Shown: positions 23,601 to 35,500 of the stretch, piece after piece | How the letters are laid out: each line of letters opens with the position of its first letter | Numbering within the stretch: position 1 is the first letter of the stretch | Assembly: GCA_940671915.1 (NCBI GenBank) | Contig: CALNVZ010002100.1 | Location: forward strand, 20,344,656-20,408,655 | From: Paracentrotus lividus | Lineage: Eukaryota > Echinodermata > Echinoidea > Camarodonta > Echinidae | Length of the DNA: 64,000 nucleotides | Direction of reading: 5' to 3' | The notes under the pieces: generated by a model | Databases searched by the model: none | Told to the model about the DNA's origin: nothing | Seen by the model: the letters and a program-made list of their open reading frames with translations, nothing else | Made by a program: the position numbers and the translations under genes

Positions 23601-24159
23601 GGAACTTCCGGAACCGCCCAAAAAGGAAGAGGAGGGTGGAATCAGGAGAAAGGAATGCGAACGGAGGACGGACTAAAAAGGCGGAAATCCAAGAGCCGAA
23701 CAGGAGAGAGGTCACGGGAAAAAGTCGCCCAAAGTGAACCGGACCAACACTTGTCGAGAAGGCAACAGGGACAGCCGGATGTGAAGAACACGGTAAAAAC
23801 CCTCAACGCCGATCCAAGACGCGCGAAGGAGATCGGAAGGTCGACTTAGCGCCAAACGGGCGCGTCAGAGAGTCGCGGTGCCCGGGGGCTTACCCTAAGA
23901 CAGGGGAAGCAACCGCTGAACTCAAAGCAAACGAGGAGGCCAGGTGTAGAACGGAAAGGTCGCGGCGCGGCCCCCAACTGAGACTACCGTATCGAGGCGC
24001 CGCGGGGAAAAACAAGGGAGAAATGAGACACAATAGCGGTCAGAGTGGACGTGTGGCCGAGTGCGGCCTGTGGACCGGGTCCGACAAGGGACACGGAAGT
24101 GTTGTGGGGGGAGACTCGGGAAGACAAGCCCTCCCAGTCAGATGACGGGCTCAAAGGCG
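20656..24159. other. Strongly T-depleted, purine-rich block right of the gap
   Basis: In seven 60-base rows of 20656-24160 that I counted by hand, T made up 36 of 420 bases, against about a quarter to a third in ordinary rows. A and G dominate. Stop codons on the minus strand need A there, which is T on the + strand, so frames of 100-258 codons stay open on the minus strand (for example 22711-23487). They are rich in Pro, Ser, Leu, Phe, Arg and Gly, without domains. I call no genes. 20656-21240 is especially rich in 'gga' and 'gag' words. The block may be a real asymmetric repeat or an artefact of poor consensus. Confidence 0.7.
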
Positions 24160-25475
24160 TTATGAAGGGAACTTTTGAATCGGGAGGGCCCCGAAAACGA
24201 TATCATGCGTAATGCAGTATCGGAAACCATTAAGTAGAAGCGGGCCATAACGACCAAAGGGGTGCCAAACGTGAGGGGGGAGGCACCGCAGGCGCTGTGC
24301 CGCCCGTACGAAAAAGAGGAGAGGTCGAAGCGGACGAGCTACGCCTAGCCCGTGGACTCTACCCCACACTGACCAGGAGAGCGCTCTACGAAAGCCCAAC
24401 GTATGGGCTCGAAGGAAGAGTGTAGGGCTGACCCGGCAGACGGGACCAGGGTCGGAAAAAAGGGTGACGGAAGAGGGGAGTACACGTCAAAAAGTAATTA
24501 ACAGACTTGGTGGAGCGGAGAACAAGCGGCTAAAACACCCGGAAGGTCGTGGTGGGGCCGAATGCTCGCCTGCGGAAAAAAAGCACCCCAACGCGGAGGG
24601 GTCCACCGGAAAGGCAGTCCATAAAACGGAGAGAAAACCAGCCAGGACCCCAGAGGTGCGCAGAGCCGGTCGTGGAGACATCGTACCCTGGGGTACCAAA
24701 GTCCGATAATGAATGCATATTCCAATTAGAGCGGACGGAGGAAGAGGGGCAAGCGGTGAAAAAGGGTGGCTTGGTCGGAAACTCGAACCCGAGGTCTGAC
24801 CGTTAACCTGCCTCATGTGGTAAACAACGTTACAGTAGGAGCGAGCAGCCCCAGAATTACAAGAGGACACCGTGCGCGGATGCAGAGATGCAAGTGAGGT
24901 GCCACCCGTTAAGGTCGTCGTGAGTCCAAACAGGTATTGACGAGAATTGCGCGGAAAGAAGCCCTCGGGCGAGGTGCCGCCGGAGGAAGAATAAAAAAAA
25001 AAAAAACAAAAAAGAGCTCGCCTAAAACCGGCCTGCAAGGCGTCCGAGGGAGTGAGGGTGAGAAAACTGTAAGGCGTCAAGTAAAGCTAGGCAGCTAGAA
25101 AAGTCGAATGGTCGGAACGCTGAAATCCTGACGAGATACGTTCCTCGGGGTGAAGTCCTACACTACAGATCGAACAGAGCTTGAAAAGCTCGTCGTTTTC
25201 CGCACAAACTCCGTGAGTCGAACGCTGTCGGTTCTTTTTGAAGAACAAAACGGACCTTAGCAGATAGACGGGGCCGAAAACGGCAGTACGATACAGTCAA
25301 CAGATCGAAGCGGAGTCGAAAGGTATTGGCAAGGGGGTAACGAATGACTGGTAGCTAACACACCCCCCACCCCCGGCGGTTAATGAGAAAAAGCGAAAGG
25401 CTGGCCAATGGGCGAGTAGTGCGAGGGAAGAAGGCGGAACTTCCGCACGGAGGGAAAGAAATAAACTGCCCCCAA
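24160..25475. repeat. Long repeat, right copy (right of the assembly gap)
   Basis: Counterpart of 17150-18345, offset by about 7.0 kb at the left and 7.1 kb at the right of the match. It is T-poor where the left copy is T-rich: 'gctactcctat' on the left reads 'gctacgcctag' here. The anchor words listed for the left copy are retained exactly. The match fades at about 25475, where ordinary genomic sequence resumes, so this copy marks the right boundary of the array. No coding content is recognised. Confidence 0.75.
24758..24845 (-). tRNA. tRNA-like sequence with T-loop and T-run, identity unresolved
   Basis: On the minus strand the order is: 'gtttaccacatgag' (D-arm-like), 'ggttaac' (anticodon-loop-like; either GTT for Asn or AAC for Val could be read), 'ctcgGGTTCGAGTTTCcgacc' in T-arm position, a short acceptor-like stretch, and then a run of five T (AAAAA at about 24760-24764 on +), the usual RNA polymerase III stop. 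Stems are imperfect. As with the Thr-like sequence, it may be a decayed gene, a tRNA-derived repeat, or a gene blurred by errors. Confidence 0.35.
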
Positions 25476-25812
25476 TCAGCGACTGCTGGACCTCCGAAGG
25501 AAATCAACCCACCACGAGTCAGGGGACGCGACTCAAAGAAAACCGATGGCGGATCGGATCATGTCCCGAAATCACATGACCTCCCGAATACACATAGAAA
25601 TAACCCAGCCCCGAGCACTCCTGCATCATGCTCACAGCTGAGCCGGCGATCCCATGACCTTGGGGAAATTAGGGATTTACATTTTCATGCTGATGTAGTG
25701 AACTAGGTGCTAATGTATTTCCTATTGTAAATGCATTGGAACTTTCCAAGATGTTTCCTTTAGTGGTGTGTTAGTGGTAGTCTGGATGGCCGTGCACGAA
25801 AGGTGAGTACAA
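25476..25812 (+). other. GC-richer, CpG-containing segment ending in a strong splice-donor match
   Basis: After the array the DNA is unique-looking and GC-richer until about 25660. At 25800-25808 the sequence AAG|GTGAGT matches the animal 5' splice-site consensus at every position, and a short ATG frame (ATGGCCGTGCACGAAAG) runs into it. This could be a first exon of an unseen gene on the + strand, but a nine-base match also arises by chance in 64 kb. Confidence 0.2.
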
Positions 25813-28800
25813 CCGAGATGCCAGGGGTAAGATTTAGGCCCCTTGCCTCCAGTTTGGGATTATGTTTTCGGGGTTAAAGTATCGGTTGGTTGGGCGATTC
25901 GAGGACGAATAGCAAAGTAGGCAAATATATCATTCTTTTGAAGTAAATCTAATGGTGATCATGGTGATAATTTATGTCAAATATCAAGACAACAAAATAA
26001 CACTAACAGTATCCTAAAAAAATCCAAACTGTGCTGGACCTTCAATTCTACTTATCAACAACATTAGATGTAATACATATCCTCCATTCACAAGACTGAA
26101 AGTGCTTAAAATATTTTTACAAAACTTTCCCATTCAAGAAATTAGATGGGACAACTAGCCATCAACACCTTAGCATCAGTTTTCCATCACTCTGATTCAC
26201 CCCAAATCCATGTTGTTTCAATCAATGTGCCCTCCTCCATATTAGGCTGTGCTTCATTAGAAATAAGTTGGGAATCAGCCCATTACAATGAACAAGGGAA
26301 ACAGCCTGAATTCAGCAGAAGCATCAAGTTCAGGCTACATTAGCTTGAGCTTGAGTTCTATGACCTACTGCGCAGCGAGTGGTTTCCATACCACATGCCC
26401 GGTATAGCAGTTTGAGACTGTGGTTTGAAAACTGCAAACTAGCTCATTACTTTGGAAACAAGCCCGAAATAATGTGATCTGACATTTCACCAATTTAGCA
26501 CGGTATTCGAGCAAAAAGGTATAAAAATCTCTGATCAAGTTAACCCACAGAATCAGAAAATATGGGCTATTTCACAAATCCAATCTAATGAAACATCACC
26601 TTATGGTGTTAGTTTAGACCTCCCCATTGGTTTTTGGGAGCACTCCCTCTTTAGTTCAATCATTCAAGACCTTGGCTGGTTACATTCATGACTCATGTGC
26701 TGCTGTATGTAATCCTAGCTCTCAGGGTCCATTATCTACCTACCTGGCCCCCATCCATCATCAGATTTCTCTTTCAAATTCTTCACATTCCACCTCTCAA
26801 CGAAGCCCATTACCTGTCCCAAACCAAACCCTTTTTTTCTTTCAAATGTCCATACAGGAGTGGGGTAAATATGTTTCGGTATTATATGCAGTACATGTAG
26901 GATTCACTGACTTTCAGGGCAAATTGAAAAGATGGAAATTAGCAGTATGTCATGACGATTTTTATAATAGCCATTCATTTGTTAAATCTACATCTAAAAG
27001 GGGCATAGGGCAAAATGCAAGAGGGAATTCAAGGAGAGAGGGGGGAAAAGAATATTACTTTATCTACTGGATAGCTATTAGAGCAGGGGGCATTATTCTA
27101 TCCCCCATCCCTCCAGTTAGAGCATCTAAAAAAAATTTAGGTCTACATTCCAAAAAGTATCAAATTCAAATTCTAATTCAATTTATTGAAATAAAATCAA
27201 CAACTTTTGATTTTCATCAGAACAAACAATAAAGATAATACAAGAAAAAGCAATCTAGATTAATGTGTGACCATGACGTAGTAACTTGTTATCTAATTTC
27301 AAATGTATTTTGGGGGTTTGATTTTCACTAATTCACATGCAGAGAGAGTAACTTTAAATACATTTTCATCAACATGCAAACAACATCAAACATGACAGAC
27401 TATGTGCCATCTTACATCAACATTTGGGTAATTAATTCCCCCGCTTTCTCTTCTTAATAAAGTGACAATGATGGCAGAGACGACATAAGCCTCTAATCCT
27501 CTCTAAATCAGTATTTACCCCCTCCTCCAGCTCCATAGTACATGCCGGAAGGAATCTTACGCTAAGTGCTCCGACAGATTGCTAGATTAATCTTCATGGA
27601 AGGCACCCAGCACCTCAGATATGTCTCTCCACACCAATGTATAGTTTACCAATCTAGAAGATGGCCGACTTCGCATCAATTAATCAAAGCCATGATGCCC
27701 AAGTAAAGGAGAACGAGCATACCAACTCGATGGAGTCCGGGATCTTGGTGGCAGAGATTTTAAGGAGCACAATTGGATTTGACACAAGCTTGTTAACATC
27801 ATGCAGCTACCGCTAACTTAGAATATTTGTCAGATAGCCTGGGGCAAGCAGACATGTAGGCCCTATATATTAGGCAAAGCATTTTAGGAAAACAGCCTTT
27901 GAACATTTTGAATTACTAATAGAGATCTGTAAATGGCAATGTGAATGGCGGAATAAAATTAATGGTTTCTGTTAAAAACTATCAGCATATATTGAAAAAC
28001 ATATGACATCTACATTTGCATTTTTTAAACTATGGGTTTCAAAATGTTTGTACTCAAATGGTCAATACTTAATTGCTCTATTTATCAAAAATAGGAAGAA
28101 TATACAGCATAGAAAGAGATGGATACCACTAGAACAAATATCCAACCTTTGAACTGTGTTCTCTTCCTTCAACAATATTGTACAACTTTAATGGTGAAAA
28201 TATAACCTCTTATAAACTTGTCCCTGTATGAAATTGGTATTAAAAAAATGACTTTGTTGAAATTTATTCTCTAGACTTTATTGGATGTCTGAAGGTAATC
28301 ATGATCATAAATTGTTAACGAAAATATTTTTGTGTCCCTGAAAAGTAGGCATCAGGCAAAGAAATTTAAATACATCCATGCTTTACAAATGTAAATCATA
28401 TTCTGATGTCCTACTCATACAAAACAAGTCTATTACAATATCAATTCCTCATCCACATAAGAAATAGAGTTGACAGTTTGCTCTTAAAAACTTTGATTTG
28501 AATAATACAGACAGAGAATGACTGATGAAAGCAGCGCAGCCAGCGACTGGTATCATAAATCATGCTCCGTTTATCAATACCCATTGTCCTCGATTCTTTG
28601 CAATTTCTCGGCTTCCAAAATAGCAGAAAATGGATAAAATAACCCAAAATGTCAGTGACTCGCGAGCTGTTACCATCAACAGCTTCACCTCCATTGTTGG
28701 TGTTTTCTGAATAAATATGAGAAATTTGTCCCATTGTTACCATCCCTTCTCATCTTGTGTTTGACAAACAAGGTGGGCCCCTGAAAAGCAGATTCGTTCA

Positions 28801-29589
28801 CCCCTCGGGTCTCGTCTGCCCCAAATGTTACTCTAGCAAAAATCTAGGTAAAGTCAATATTTTAGTCCATTTTCGAGATTATTTATAAGCGAGTCCAGCC
28901 AATGTCAAACGCTCTTTTGAAGATGAAATGAATTGCAAATAATAGCTGACCACATCAATGGTGGGGCTAATTAAATCTGACATGTCAGAGAGATATGTGC
29001 TTTAAGAGTATTGACATAACTAGGATGCATAAAATAAATTTATAAAGGGATAAGACATGCGAGGTCAAGCTTTAAAAAAAACTCACTAAAATAAGGGACA
29101 GAGGTCTTTAAAGGTAGTGTCATCCTTTTTCACAAATTGTGAAAACTGTACTGCAACTTGGCATAACTTTAGAATATGATCAACCTACAGGCCTACTGTC
29201 TAATCAATCTTACTGTCATAGGTTGCCTAGATCAGTAATATGAAACGAAATCTCACTACCAATCTAGACCAGCTCTCCATCAACATAGTTGATATTACAG
29301 CGTGTGCAGCACGGACCACACATAGCAATATACACACGGCGCATCAGCGTGCATTATTCTCTGCGCTAACAGTCAACGGTTCGCACCGTACAGTATATTT
29401 TTTCGAGGTTCGAAAAAATAGGAATGAATTTTGATAATTGCAATATTATGACAAACATACACATTTGAGCTTAATCATGTTGAGGGAAGATATAGTCATT
29501 GATATACTACTATATCCTCTCAAAAACTAGAAATGTAATATTTTTGCCTGCAAAAGGAATGACACTAGCCTTTAAGAACACAAATGTAA
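25813..29589. other. AT-rich DNA; one long open frame; possible regulatory patch
   Basis: A 201-codon frame at 26627-27232 (+) starts with TTG; its first ATG is near 26846, leaving 128 codons. It is Ser/Ile/Lys-rich without a recognisable domain, so I do not call it a gene. From about 27470 to 27840 GC rises and the sequence contains TAATCC, GATTAATC and AATCAAAG words. The minus frame at 28441-28743 (100 codons) is also unrecognised. No transposon ends were found. Confidence 0.4.
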
Positions 29590-29678
29590 TTACGGTTGCC
29601 TTGTATTTTGTATAATGTTAAGCACATATAAGTGTAAAATGCACTATACAAGAAGCTCTTATTATTGTTATTATCAAA
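29590..29678 (+). repeat. Retroposon-type 3' tail with TTATTATTGTTATTAT
   Basis: 'ttaagcacatataagtgtaaaatgcactata' in outline (a gcac..taa..tgcactata block) followed by 'cttattattgttattat' resembles the 3' ends of SINE/LINE families with (ATT)n tails seen at 41.9 and 42.7 kb in this window. No body is recognisable upstream. Confidence 0.4.
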
Positions 29679-30709
29679 TGGAAAATAATGTGTGCTTATT
29701 CATTGAATGTGCAAGTATGACACACTTATTACAAATAATGTGATAATAAGCATATCTTGCTTGTTGTTTCTTATGAATAACGAATACCAATTACCCCTGA
29801 GAGAATGTGAGTGATTACAAGTATATTGGCAAGCAACGTCCCTTAAGGAAATTAAATCTTTTAATTGTTCATGTAGAGTTTGCATGGGAGCAGTATACTT
29901 AGTGCCTATGTTTTGTGGTCCGTACAAGAACTGAAGACATAAAAAAGAATATATAAAGAAAAAATGGAGCAACTGGAGCACATCAAGAAACACTATCCAT
30001 ACCAGCACTTTTGATCAAAATCTTAGCTGCTTCTAACATTTCTGACCATGTTTTTTTTTTTTAAATGACATTTTAGCATAAAGGAAGGGTATATATGTGC
30101 ACAGGATGTAGAAACCAAATCTTTACCAGCACTATTTAATATATCTTATGCCTTAAAGATTCTAGGTTTCTTTTTAATAATCTTGTTTGACAATAAAGTG
30201 TGTTTGAACACTCTTTTTAGGAATAAACATTCATGATTTGACAATAATATATTTGAAAATTGTAACAATTATGATTCAACCCATTTAAATTGGAGTTGTG
30301 GTATGGCCTTCCAGTCACACCAGTTATGTTAGTGGTTAATAACCAATGCAATGAATGGTGCAAAGTTCTTTCCATGATTTGCTTTTTCATTAATAATAGT
30401 TAATAACAGAGCTCAAGATTTGCTTTAATCTAAACCTGATTATCTCTCTCAGGTTCTGTATGTGGGTGACTCCAGCATAATATTCCTTTTGTAATTCCAA
30501 AACCTATTTTTCACAAACTAATGCACACAACACAACAACCTGTGGGACTATTCTTCAGAGATTAGTTCAATAAATATTGCAAAATTGAAAGGTGAAATAC
30601 ACCCACACTATTCAATGGCTCTAGAATTGAAAACAACATTCTTCAACACTGAAAAAGCTCATATTCATTACCTTATTTTTCAGAATAAATGCTATTTGAA
30701 AGGAATAAT

Positions 30710-32156
30710 GGGTCATTCCATGCCAATTCACCCGATGGGTTACACCCTACCATCTCAGAATTCACTCAAAATTGTAAACATAACTTTAACATTACTTCCC
30801 ATGAAACAAAAAAAATTAGCGTAAACGGTTCATCGGTTTCCGTGCTATGGCCCGCCTTTTTTATTTGTTTTGCAAAAATGGATGTGACCTTCCATTTCAA
30901 CGGCACAATGCGCCGGAACTGGTTGACCAATTTTTTTGAAACTGGTACCATTTAAAAGGAAATTCAAAGAGGAATTCAAATGGTATCAAAAATATTATTG
31001 GAGTAATTTAAAGTGCTATGACCTTTGACCTTCCTTTAACCTTGATTTTGACCCCCAGACGAATAATATTTTTACTTCATTTTTATGTATGTTAATTGTC
31101 AGTATAATATTAACATAACATGTAAATATCTAGGATGATATTTTATTTCTTCACCTTTAAAAACTCTTTTAAATGTAATTTTCAAAATTACTGTTACCCC
31201 CACATACTGATATTTGTGTTGGTAATGTGTGTACAAGTCTCCATTATAGGCTTACTTACTGAATACTTCCAAACTGAAGTTAAATTACATTCAATTAAAA
31301 CAGGATACTAAACTTTTCAGGTAATAAAGGAAACATTAAACAATAATAATGTATACATGGACGTAGACTCCATTTGCTTATGAATAGAGACATTTGTTTA
31401 GCCCTTTTGATTGGGTGCAAAGGTATACATACAAATTATCAGAAATCTGCGGTTTTGACAGAAACAAAATGCTTCCTACATGCAGTCAGCTCTACTGTCA
31501 AAACTGGTACATCCTTGAGATCTTTGAAGCATCAAGAACAGATATGGAATACTTTAATGGTATTTGATTGTAATGTTACTTCAGTTTGAAAGTATTCATG
31601 TATAATGGAGTCTTGTACACACATTACCAACACAAATATCAGTATGTGGGGGTAACAGTAACTTTGAAAATTACATTTAAAAGAGTTTTTAAAGGTGAAG
31701 AAATAAAATATCATCCTAGATATTTACATGTTATGTTAATATTATACTGACAATTAACATACAATAAAATCAAGAAAAAATATTATTCGTCTGGGGGTCA
31801 AAATCAAGGTTAAAGGAAAGGTCAAAGGTCATAGCACTTTAAATTGCTCCAATAATATTTTTGATACCATTTTTGAATTCCTCTTTGAATTTCCTTTTGA
31901 ATGGTACCAGTTTCACAAAAATTGGTCAACTAGTTCAGGCGCATTGTGCCGTTGAAATGGAAGGTCACACCCACTTTTGCCAAAACAAATAAAAAAGGGC
32001 GGGCCATAGCTCGGAAACCGACGGACCGTTTACGCTAATTTTTTTTGTTTCATGGAAAGGTAATGTTAAATTTTATGTGTACCAAATTTGAACAAATTCT
32101 GAGACGGAAGGGTGCAAAATTGCACTTTCATTGGGTGAATTGGCATGGAATGACCC
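30710..32156. mobile_element. Long-inverted-repeat (fold-back) element, TAAT duplication
   Basis: The left end GGGTCATTCCATGCCAATTC and the complement of the right end are identical over at least 20 bases. The arms then pair for about 550-600 bases each (30710-31300 with about 31553-32156), with scattered differences and a small length gap near the right end. TAAT lies directly outside both ends (30706-30709 and 32157-32160), giving a 4-bp target duplication. The loop of about 250 bases holds a smaller inverted repeat ('ggttttgacag' with 'ctgtcaaaac') and no transposase. Frames at 30585-30955 read arm sequence. The superfamily is not assigned. Confidence 0.88.
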
Positions 32157-32160
32157 TAAT

Positions 32161-34236
32161 AGGGTATGACAATGCAAAGGTTATTTAATTTATACGGGGC
32201 AAAGGGCTACGAAACAAGCTTCAACCCAAGGGGGTATTTAAACAACCCAAAGCTTCATGATTCGCTGAAGAAAAACCTAAAAAAGCACTAAACAGGGGAA
32301 GTTTTAGGCATTTAACTGGTACATAGCTACCAGCAAGTCAAAGCATTCACACTTCAGCAGATATCCTTTTGAAAGAAATGAAGATTAGAATCCAACAGTG
32401 ATTTCGTATAATGGATTCGAAGCAAATATGGAGATGGATCATCAATTCTTTTTAGATTGGGCATGAAATTGAACTAGGTAAATTCAAAGTTTGGAGGAAC
32501 TCAAGAGAGTCTAAATTGTACCTTATACTATATGTGACTGCCTGGCACTGAAACAGGGGCCGTTTACACTGTATAGATACCATATGAAAAGAAATAGACT
32601 TTTACTGAATCCCTTTAAGTCGACCATGGCAAGCAAAGAGTTAAATACTGTACAAACCGTTCCTACTTAAAAGACTTTAACACATCAAAAATTCACATAA
32701 TTTCTCACCCACACCCAATCTCCAATGCAAAGAAGTTGATCAGCCCGAATGTAATTCAAAATTCCTTCCATACCTAATAGTACATTGGAACAGAGAAGAT
32801 TACTTTCCAATCCACGATAGATTAACCCTTGATTAGCAGCCCCCTATGTGATCTCGCAATCTGAATACGGATTGCTCCGGTTCCGTGTCATAATGAATGT
32901 AACAGGTCCCAGTGCCACCCAGCATGGATATTTTCAACCAGTATTTCACTGTCCCTTTCAAAATATTTTGAATTTAATATCATCAAGAATTAATTTTGTT
33001 TTCTTAAAGTCAATTCTAGAACCTATGTACTGGCACTTTCTCTCTTTGTTGCCGGTGGATACAGGCTATATTCAGATAATGTGAACGAATTTCAAAGCGT
33101 ATTGATAGGGGTTGCTCCTATTTTACGCTCATAATTGGGCTATTTTGCTGATAGGCCACAGATTCATATCTCAATACAGCAATAATACTGTATCGTTAAT
33201 GTATTTTGTGACGGATATTATCAGGGATTATTATAGAACGAACACTAATAATATTGCGGTATTCCTGTATATGAACCAGGCTAATAACAGTATCAGTTAA
33301 TTTAAAACTGCTCTGTCACATGCATCCGAGCAGTATTTGATATTATTATGCTTGTTCTATATTGATAATAATCAATCATAAGAAGGAACTCATCATCATT
33401 TACCTTGGAAGGCTATTAGTCGGTGATGAAGCACATCAAATGGACGTCAAAGATCATTGGCCTTCCTGTCCACAGGATGCAAAGAAGGTTATCAAATACA
33501 GAGCCATGTTCAAATGTTTATTTGCGGGCAACTAGTACACAAACACATCCAATGTCCATCCTATTGCCTAATTATGAGTCCAAATCTACAATGTGGAGCC
33601 CATCTTATTTTGAAACAATGAATGAGAATGATTGCAAAAAGACATGATTTAGGTCTATTTTCTTGAAGTGTCAAATTGAAGTGTGTGTTTGTAGACCAAT
33701 GGGCCACTGGAACTTAGATATACTGTCACTACCCACCTCCCCCCCCATAAAAAAAAAGGTCACCAAACTTATGTTCACAAGATAATTCAAAGCTACATCA
33801 TTAAGATTCATCTCCACTTAATTTAAGATTTATCTTCAATATTACTTAAAGGGATTAAGTAGCTTTCAAAAACAAGAGCAATTATATCAAGATTAATAAA
33901 ATTATATTGTTCAACAGTAAAAACAAAACTACTGAAAGTTTCAGATCAAATGAAAATCATTTACTACCTTAAAACAGTGTAACAAACAATGCCAAGCATA
34001 CAGTCGAATACCAGTACCTCTGCTTGATAGCCCACCAGGCCGCTAGAGACGGGGGACTTTACAACAGGAAATGGGTGTGTGGAAAAGCACATGGTTTTAT
34101 AAACCATCCGGTGTTGGTTTATAAATTTTGAGTATGAAATCATTGATATCTCGAAGGTAAAGCAAGCAATTAGCTTGCAATTTTGAAGAGATACCAGACT
34201 GACCTAAGTGTTTATAATTATGTTGGCAAAATAAGC
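32161..34236. other. AT-rich non-coding DNA
   Basis: No element ends, RNA genes or exon-like frames recognised. A C-run/A-run pair lies near 33736-33760. Around 34060-34135 there is a small imperfect hairpin ('ggttttataaacca' and 'ggtttataaa'). Confidence 0.5.
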
Positions 34237-35328
34237 TAATACCCTAGGAGCCAAGGGCCGTTAATCAGCATTTTTGCTGGGGAAGGTTTGAAGGTCCTAT
34301 CTAGAGTAAAATTTTGCGCTGATTCCAAAAATGTCACTCTTACTGACCGCACCCGTGACACTTCGGCCATTTTGGCCAATTTTTGTCCAAAAATGACCAT
34401 TTTGGTCACTTGTGGTCAAGGGTATTTTATTTCTAAATTTTTGCCGATAAATGGGATTTTTAAACCTATCTGATGTAAAAATGTGCGCTGATTCTAGAAA
34501 AGTGGTTTTATTGACTCGGTGGGTCATTAAATGGGTCATTTGGTCAATTTCGGCCAAAAATTGTCATTTTTATCATTTTTGGGGCCAAAATTAGACCAAA
34601 TGACCATCAGAGTCAACCAAGTGATGGTCTTCCCACCCCCAAACCATTTTAAAAAACTTCCTTGGGTCTAAAGCAATACTCCCATACCATTTTCCTAAAA
34701 TATTTGGACAGCCCTGGTCATTTAGGCCAGTTTGACCGAAAGTGACCATTTTGCCATTTTGCAGGATTTTACTATACAGGCCTATGTATTACGTGTATTA
34801 GTGTATACACGTGTATATATGTAGATGTATTATCCTTTCGTTCAACTCATTTCACTAAAGAGTTGGCTATTGGTGGAGAAGTGGCAACAATTGATGCTGA
34901 TTTCAAAAATAGAGAGTCTTATTCAACCTACCCATAAGATTCTGGTCACTTACTGGTCACTTATTGACCGAAGGTTGACCATTAGCCCAAATGAAATAAA
35001 AATACGATTTACAATAATACAGTGCCTAAAACATAATTAGACTGTGTCTCTAAGCAATTAATATAACAGACATTTTCTTTATATCATCCGGTCATCAGAA
35101 ACAGATTTACCCGCACACAATATGTGCACATTCTCCACTCCCTACTTAGCATGCTGACCATGAACTATTAAAAGAACAAAAAAAAAATGTTTGATATTTG
35201 CTTTCACAACAAAAATGCATGCACAAATATGACAAGCCTGAAAATTTGTGGTATTTACTGTGATTTAATCATTGTAATGTCCACTGTTGCGGTTCTTACC
35301 ATTTTTATCTGCACTGACCATTCCTATT

Positions 35329-35500
35329 GCAAATGGTCAGTGTGGGTCAAAATGGTAACAACCGCCATAGTGGATACAAATAATTTACCATTTGCCCGCA
35401 CTGACCATCTATATCATGTATATCTATATGCAAATGGTCAGTGTGGGTCAAAATGGTAACAACCGCCAAAGTGGATGCAAGTAATTTACCATTTAGTCTA
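35329..35500. repeat. 101-bp tandem duplication in the left arm of the 34-39 kb element
   Basis: 'gcaaatggtcagtgtgggtc' begins at 35329 and again at 35430, followed in both by 'aaaatggtaacaaccgcca' and later 'taatttaccattt'. The right arm has a single counterpart near 37900-37975, so the duplication arose in one arm after the arms were formed. Confidence 0.85.

Noticed and set aside
20568..25080. Many minus-strand frames of 70-258 codons
   Set aside because: T depletion on + removes A, and therefore stop codons, on the minus strand. Proteins are low-complexity Pro/Ser/Leu/Arg with overlapping frames.
17150..25475. Bacterial or other foreign contamination
   Set aside because: No bacterial-like coding density or recognisable foreign gene, and repeat copies flank the gap within the same scaffold. 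A poorly resolved tandem array explains the data better, though contamination is not excluded.
28441..28743. 100-codon minus-strand frame
   Set aside because: Unrecognised, AT-rich, without splice or polyadenylation context; left as non-coding.
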